A DNA stretch of 64,000 bases. It comes from Aliarcobacter faecis. Its GTDB lineage: Bacteria; Campylobacterota; Campylobacteria; Campylobacterales; Arcobacteraceae. This document shows positions 61,101-64,000 of the stretch, piece by piece. The stretch is from NCBI RefSeq assembly GCF_013201705.1, contig NZ_CP053837.1:868001-932000 (forward strand), written 5' to 3'. The translations under genes and the position numbers were made by a program. Within the stretch, counting starts at the first letter, position 1, and each line of letters begins with the position of its first letter. Under the pieces are notes generated by a model. That model did no database searches and had not been told where the DNA came from. It worked only from the letters and a program-made list of their open reading frames with translations.

Positions 61101-61749
61101 AAATAATTCCATCATCAATTGATAATTGTCTAAATTTTATACCCAAATTTCTTGGAACTCTATGAGTTACTACAACAACAGTTATACCTAATTGTTCATT
61201 TGCCCCTTTTAGTAAATTCCAAACTAAATCAGCTGAATAATCATCAAGGTTTCCAGTTGGTTCATCTGCAATAATAATTTTAGGATTGTGAGCTAATGCT
61301 CTAGCAACTGCAACTCTTTGTTGCTCTCCTCCACTTAGTTCATTTGGATAATAACCAGCTCTATGGCTTAGTCTTACATGAGCTAAAAGTTTATTTGCTT
61401 GTTCTTTTGAAACTTCATTTGAATAACCATTTATCTTTAGTGGAATCATTATATTCTCTTCAATTGTAAACTCATTTACAAGTTTATAATCTTGAAAAAT
61501 TATTCCTATATTCTTTCTAAGAAGTCTTAACTTTTTTCCACCAATTCCAAAAACTTCTTGCCCTGCAATTCTTAAATTACCATGTTTTATAGGAATCTCT
61601 CCATAAAAAGATTTTAAAAGTGTAGATTTTCCACTTCCAGAATTTCCACCAATGAAGATAAACTCTTTTGGTTTTATAGAGAAATTCCCTTTTTTTATAA
61701 TATATTTATTGTCATCATAAGTTAAATAGATATTTGTTGCTTCAATCAT
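61087..61749 (-). CDS. ftsE: FtsE cell division ATPase
   Basis: A 220-residue ABC ATPase. Walker A GGNSGSGKST, Q-loop IIFQDYKLV, signature NELSGGEQQRV, Walker B IIIADEPTGNLD and H-loop VVTHR are intact. FtsE drives FtsX to control peptidoglycan hydrolysis at the division site. Its start overlaps the trmB stop by 4 bases. The gene order trmB-ftsE-ftsX-M23 is the same as Campylobacter jejuni Cj1278c-Cj1275c. Confidence 0.94.
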   Translation of the reverse strand: MIEATNIYLTYDDNKYIIKKGNFSIKPKEFIFIGGNSGSGKSTLLKSFYGEIPIKHGNLRIAGQEVFGIGGKKLRLLRKNIGIIFQDYKLVNEFTIEENIMIPLKINGYSNEVSKEQANKLLAHVRLSHRAGYYPNELSGGEQQRVAVARALAHNPKIIIADEPTGNLDDYSADLVWNLLKGANEQLGITVVVVTHRVPRNLGIKFRQLSIDDGIIYEVS

Positions 61750-62939
61750 TTAAATAAAATCTCTTTTAAATTTTTATGTGCATCAATATTTGAACTTGTT
61801 GGAAGTGGATTTCCTTGATAATATGATGCTTTTCCTTCTTCTATTATAATATATTTTGTAACTGGTCTATCAAAATTTCCCATTGTAACTTTTATTAAAC
61901 CAGAGTTATTTTTCCCTAAAATTGTATAAAGTTCTTCTATATGTACAAAAAAGTTTTTGAATATAGTAGCTTTTTGTGGAATTTTTGTGATTATTTCGTC
62001 AAAATTAATAGAATCTTCAAATGAAAAATTAAAAGATAAATCTATGTTTTTATCCTCATTTAATGAAGTTAAAACTAAATCATAAATATTTTTACCCTGT
62101 TTTTTCCATCTATCTTCATATTTACTTGTAACTTCTAAATCTTTATTTATATCAATAGAGATATTTGCTTTTGGTAAATTAGTAAGAAGTTCTAAGCAAA
62201 AATCAAAATAGTTTCTGCTATCACTTCTAAGTTCTAAAGTTCCACCAACTTTTAGAACTCTTAAAGCTTCATTTACGAACTCATTTGAGTAGATTCTTCT
62301 ATGTGGTTTTTTATCCCAAGGAACAGGAAAATGTACAAATATTTTTCCAACTTGATTTGACTCTATAAACTCCATAAAAAGTCTTGCATCATAATTTACA
62401 ACTAAAACATTTGTTATATTTTGAAGTTCTAACTGTTTTAAGAGTTGTTCTATTGAAGGATAGTGTATTTCAAGACCAATAAATTGAATATTTGGATTTG
62501 TTTTTGCTTGATATAAAAGGTGTCTTCCACTTCCAAAACCAATCTCTATTTGAATTTCATTTTGTGTTTTGAACTCATCAACAAAATAGTTTATATCTTT
62601 TAAATATTTGTGTTTTTCCTCTTTTTCTATTTTAAAACTATTTGTATTTGAAAATAGAACTTTTGCACCATTTTCTTTAACATAGGCATTTAGACCATCT
62701 TTTATAAGGCTTACAGGAGATAGTCTTGTAACCTTATCTGCTTTAATCATAAAATTTTCATCTTTTGGTTTTATTGCTAATAAAAACTCTTTATCCTTAT
62801 ATTTTGTAGCAACTCTATACTCTATTTTTCTATTGTTTTGTGAAAAATCATAAGATTGTGCAATGAACTTGAAATCTACACCATCAATAAAAGATGGTGT
62901 ACTTATTAACTCTTTTTTTTCAAATAGTATGTGTGGCAT
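61746..62939 (-). CDS. trmB: tRNA (guanine-N7-)-methyltransferase, extended form
   Basis: Forms 7-methylguanosine at position 46 of tRNAs. The 397-residue protein is much longer than E. coli TrmB (about 240); the catalytic part is central (about 125-285): EIGFGSGRHLLYQA for S-adenosylmethionine, FIGLEIHYPSIEQLL, the FVHFPVPWDKKPHRR tRNA-binding loop and GGTLELRSDSRNY. The N-terminal 120 and C-terminal 100 residues are extra domains seen in Campylobacterota TrmB. The gene lies 16 bases after the FN3 gene. Confidence 0.93.
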   Translation of the reverse strand: MPHILFEKKELISTPSFIDGVDFKFIAQSYDFSQNNRKIEYRVATKYKDKEFLLAIKPKDENFMIKADKVTRLSPVSLIKDGLNAYVKENGAKVLFSNTNSFKIEKEEKHKYLKDINYFVDEFKTQNEIQIEIGFGSGRHLLYQAKTNPNIQFIGLEIHYPSIEQLLKQLELQNITNVLVVNYDARLFMEFIESNQVGKIFVHFPVPWDKKPHRRIYSNEFVNEALRVLKVGGTLELRSDSRNYFDFCLELLTNLPKANISIDINKDLEVTSKYEDRWKKQGKNIYDLVLTSLNEDKNIDLSFNFSFEDSINFDEIITKIPQKATIFKNFFVHIEELYTILGKNNSGLIKVTMGNFDRPVTKYIIIEEGKASYYQGNPLPTSSNIDAHKNLKEILFK

Positions 62940-62955
62940 TATTCCTCTTAGGTAA

Positions 62956-64000
62956 TTATTTTCTAGTTAAACTTACTTCATTTGAAGATTCTGAAACTAC
63001 TCCAAATTCATCAACTGATTGAACACTATATTTATAATCAATTCCACTTACAACATCACTATCTTGAAAACTAGTTCCACTTATATTTTCAAATTTTGTT
63101 GATTTATATTGAAAAAAGTTTTGCTTAGTTTTTTTAGTCACAATATATGAAACAGCTCTAGGAGAACTACTCCAATTTAAAACAGCAACTCCACCTTGAA
63201 TAGAAGCTTGAGTAAGATTTGGTTTAGTTGGTTTTCCTAAAGTTTCTCCTTTTATAGCAGGAATATCAAAAATTCCATCTAAACCATCTTTATCAATAGG
63301 GATAATTTTATAATAGTATTTTAAACCATCTTCATTTAGCTCATCTGTGTACTCTAAAATAGAGGCATTTATAGTTGCTATTTTTTTATAGCCAAAAGAT
63401 TCATAACTACTTCTATGTATCTCATATTGTACAACATCACTTGTTGGAGATGCACTCCATGTTAAAAATATCTTTTTTGGAATATTGTTTGATGCTTTTA
63501 CTCCACTTACACTTTTTGGAGCTGGTTTTGTAACTGCTTCTAAAACATTTGTAGGTGCTGATTCAACATCATCAAAAGTAAAAGCTTTTACTCTATATTT
63601 ATGTTTTGAAGCATTACTAAGTCCTGTATCAATATATTCAGCTGATAATCTTTGGTTTATTGTTGCTAAATAGATCCATTCATTTAAAGTTGTATTGTAC
63701 TTTTCAACTCTGTAATAGCTTACTCTTTGATCAGGATGTGGTTCCCAAAGAAGTTTTATTTTTTTAGGAAGATTTGATATAGCTTGAGCAAAAGCAACAG
63801 GTTTTATTCTAGGAAGAGTTTCAGCTATATAAGCCTCTGTTGTAGGAGATTCACTTCCATCACTTAATCTTGAAGAGATTTGATAAGCATATTTAGTTTT
63901 TGGTTCTAATTCTCTATCTACATAGTGCGTTGCATGTTTACTATCAATTTTTGCAATAAGTTTTAAAGTAGTTTCACCTTTACTTATTTCAGTTCTATAA
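62956..64000 (-). CDS. flpA: Fibronectin type III repeat protein, FlpA-like (5' end outside the window)
   Basis: The frame is open from its stop at 62956 to the window edge, at least 348 codons, so the start is missing. Reading from the edge it shows about three and a half fibronectin type III domains, each ending in a Tyr-corner stretch such as KYAYQISSRLSDG, KHKYRVKAFTFDD, KYYYKIIPIDKDG and DYKYSVQSVDEFG, with a Trp in the B-strand (LLWEPHP, LTWSASP, LNWSSSP). C. jejuni FlpA (Cj1279c), a fibronectin-binding lipoprotein, has three such domains and lies directly before trmB and ftsEX, as here. The adhesin role is inferred from that synteny. Confidence 0.8.
   Translation of the reverse strand, partial: YRTEISKGETTLKLIAKIDSKHATHYVDRELEPKTKYAYQISSRLSDGSESPTTEAYIAETLPRIKPVAFAQAISNLPKKIKLLWEPHPDQRVSYYRVEKYNTTLNEWIYLATINQRLSAEYIDTGLSNASKHKYRVKAFTFDDVESAPTNVLEAVTKPAPKSVSGVKASNNIPKKIFLTWSASPTSDVVQYEIHRSSYESFGYKKIATINASILEYTDELNEDGLKYYYKIIPIDKDGLDGIFDIPAIKGETLGKPTKPNLTQASIQGGVAVLNWSSSPRAVSYIVTKKTKQNFFQYKSTKFENISGTSFQDSDVVSGIDYKYSVQSVDEFGVVSESSNEVSLTRK

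Noticed and set aside
62956-63141. A short separate gene starting with GTG at 63141
   Set aside because: The frame has no stop from 63141 to the window edge and encodes further fibronectin type III domains, so this is only the C-terminal part of a larger gene.

Overview
The window is AT-rich throughout (roughly 27 percent G+C by eye) and densely packed. Its gene content points to a member of the Campylobacterota close to Arcobacter/Aliarcobacter. The main pointers are a clade II nitrous oxide reductase cluster of the Wolinella/Arcobacter type, a MagIII-like glycosylase, and a flpA-trmB-ftsE-ftsX-M23 gene order as in Campylobacter jejuni. No tRNA, rRNA, CRISPR array or complete insertion sequence was found.

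Layout. 0-11 kb is housekeeping: argD with an FMN-binding protein, a cysteine hydrolase divergent from a MerR regulator, ycaO, an EAL-PAS phosphodiesterase, an alkylation-repair pair downstream of glyA, and a cation/proton antiporter. 11-20 kb is a surface and signalling block: a histidine kinase/response regulator pair divergent from a large autotransporter, then a 1033-residue adenylating enzyme fused to a cyanophycin-synthetase-like ATP-grasp ligase. 20.2-27.2 kb is a seven-gene TonB-dependent siderophore uptake operon run by a FecI/FecR pair. It is bracketed by the 3' end of a GH17-GT2 glucan synthase gene on one side and a decayed partial copy of that same 3' end on the other. 29.8-41.5 kb holds a disulfide/thioredoxin module followed by nosZBDG-C1-C2-HFLY and a second nosL. 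41.5-46.7 kb has a HAD phosphatase and a lipid-transport-like operon (mlaA, mlaC, RND permease, LOG). 46.9-51.6 kb has yebC followed by a four-gene Ras-like GTPase operon. 51.6-58 kb has an M48 protease, acnB with an unusual promoter region, a CDF transporter, an aminotransferase and a YgjP-type peptidase. 58-64 kb is the leftward flpA-trmB-ftsE-ftsX-envC-like operon, with flpA cut by the window edge.

How the parts work together. NosZ reduces N2O in the periplasm. NosG, NosH and the two small cytochromes c probably carry electrons to it, NosD/F/Y and the NosL proteins serve copper-site assembly, and the upstream thiol-redox genes could keep copper-binding cysteines or haem-binding motifs in the right state. 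FtsEX and a LytM protein with lost zinc ligands look like a division-site amidase-activation system. The siderophore operon is a cell-surface signalling system: receptor, anti-sigma factor, sigma factor, and PepSY membrane proteins.

The best candidate for a poorly described system is the operon at 47.6-51.6 kb. It encodes a coiled-coil protein, a membrane protein with a cytoplasmic roadblock/longin-like region and periplasmic BON-like and OmpA domains, a Ras-like GTPase lacking the catalytic glutamine, and a PAS-GGDEF diguanylate cyclase. Together they suggest a GTPase switch linking the cell envelope to c-di-GMP. Second is the AMP-ligase/ATP-grasp fusion beside the autotransporter.
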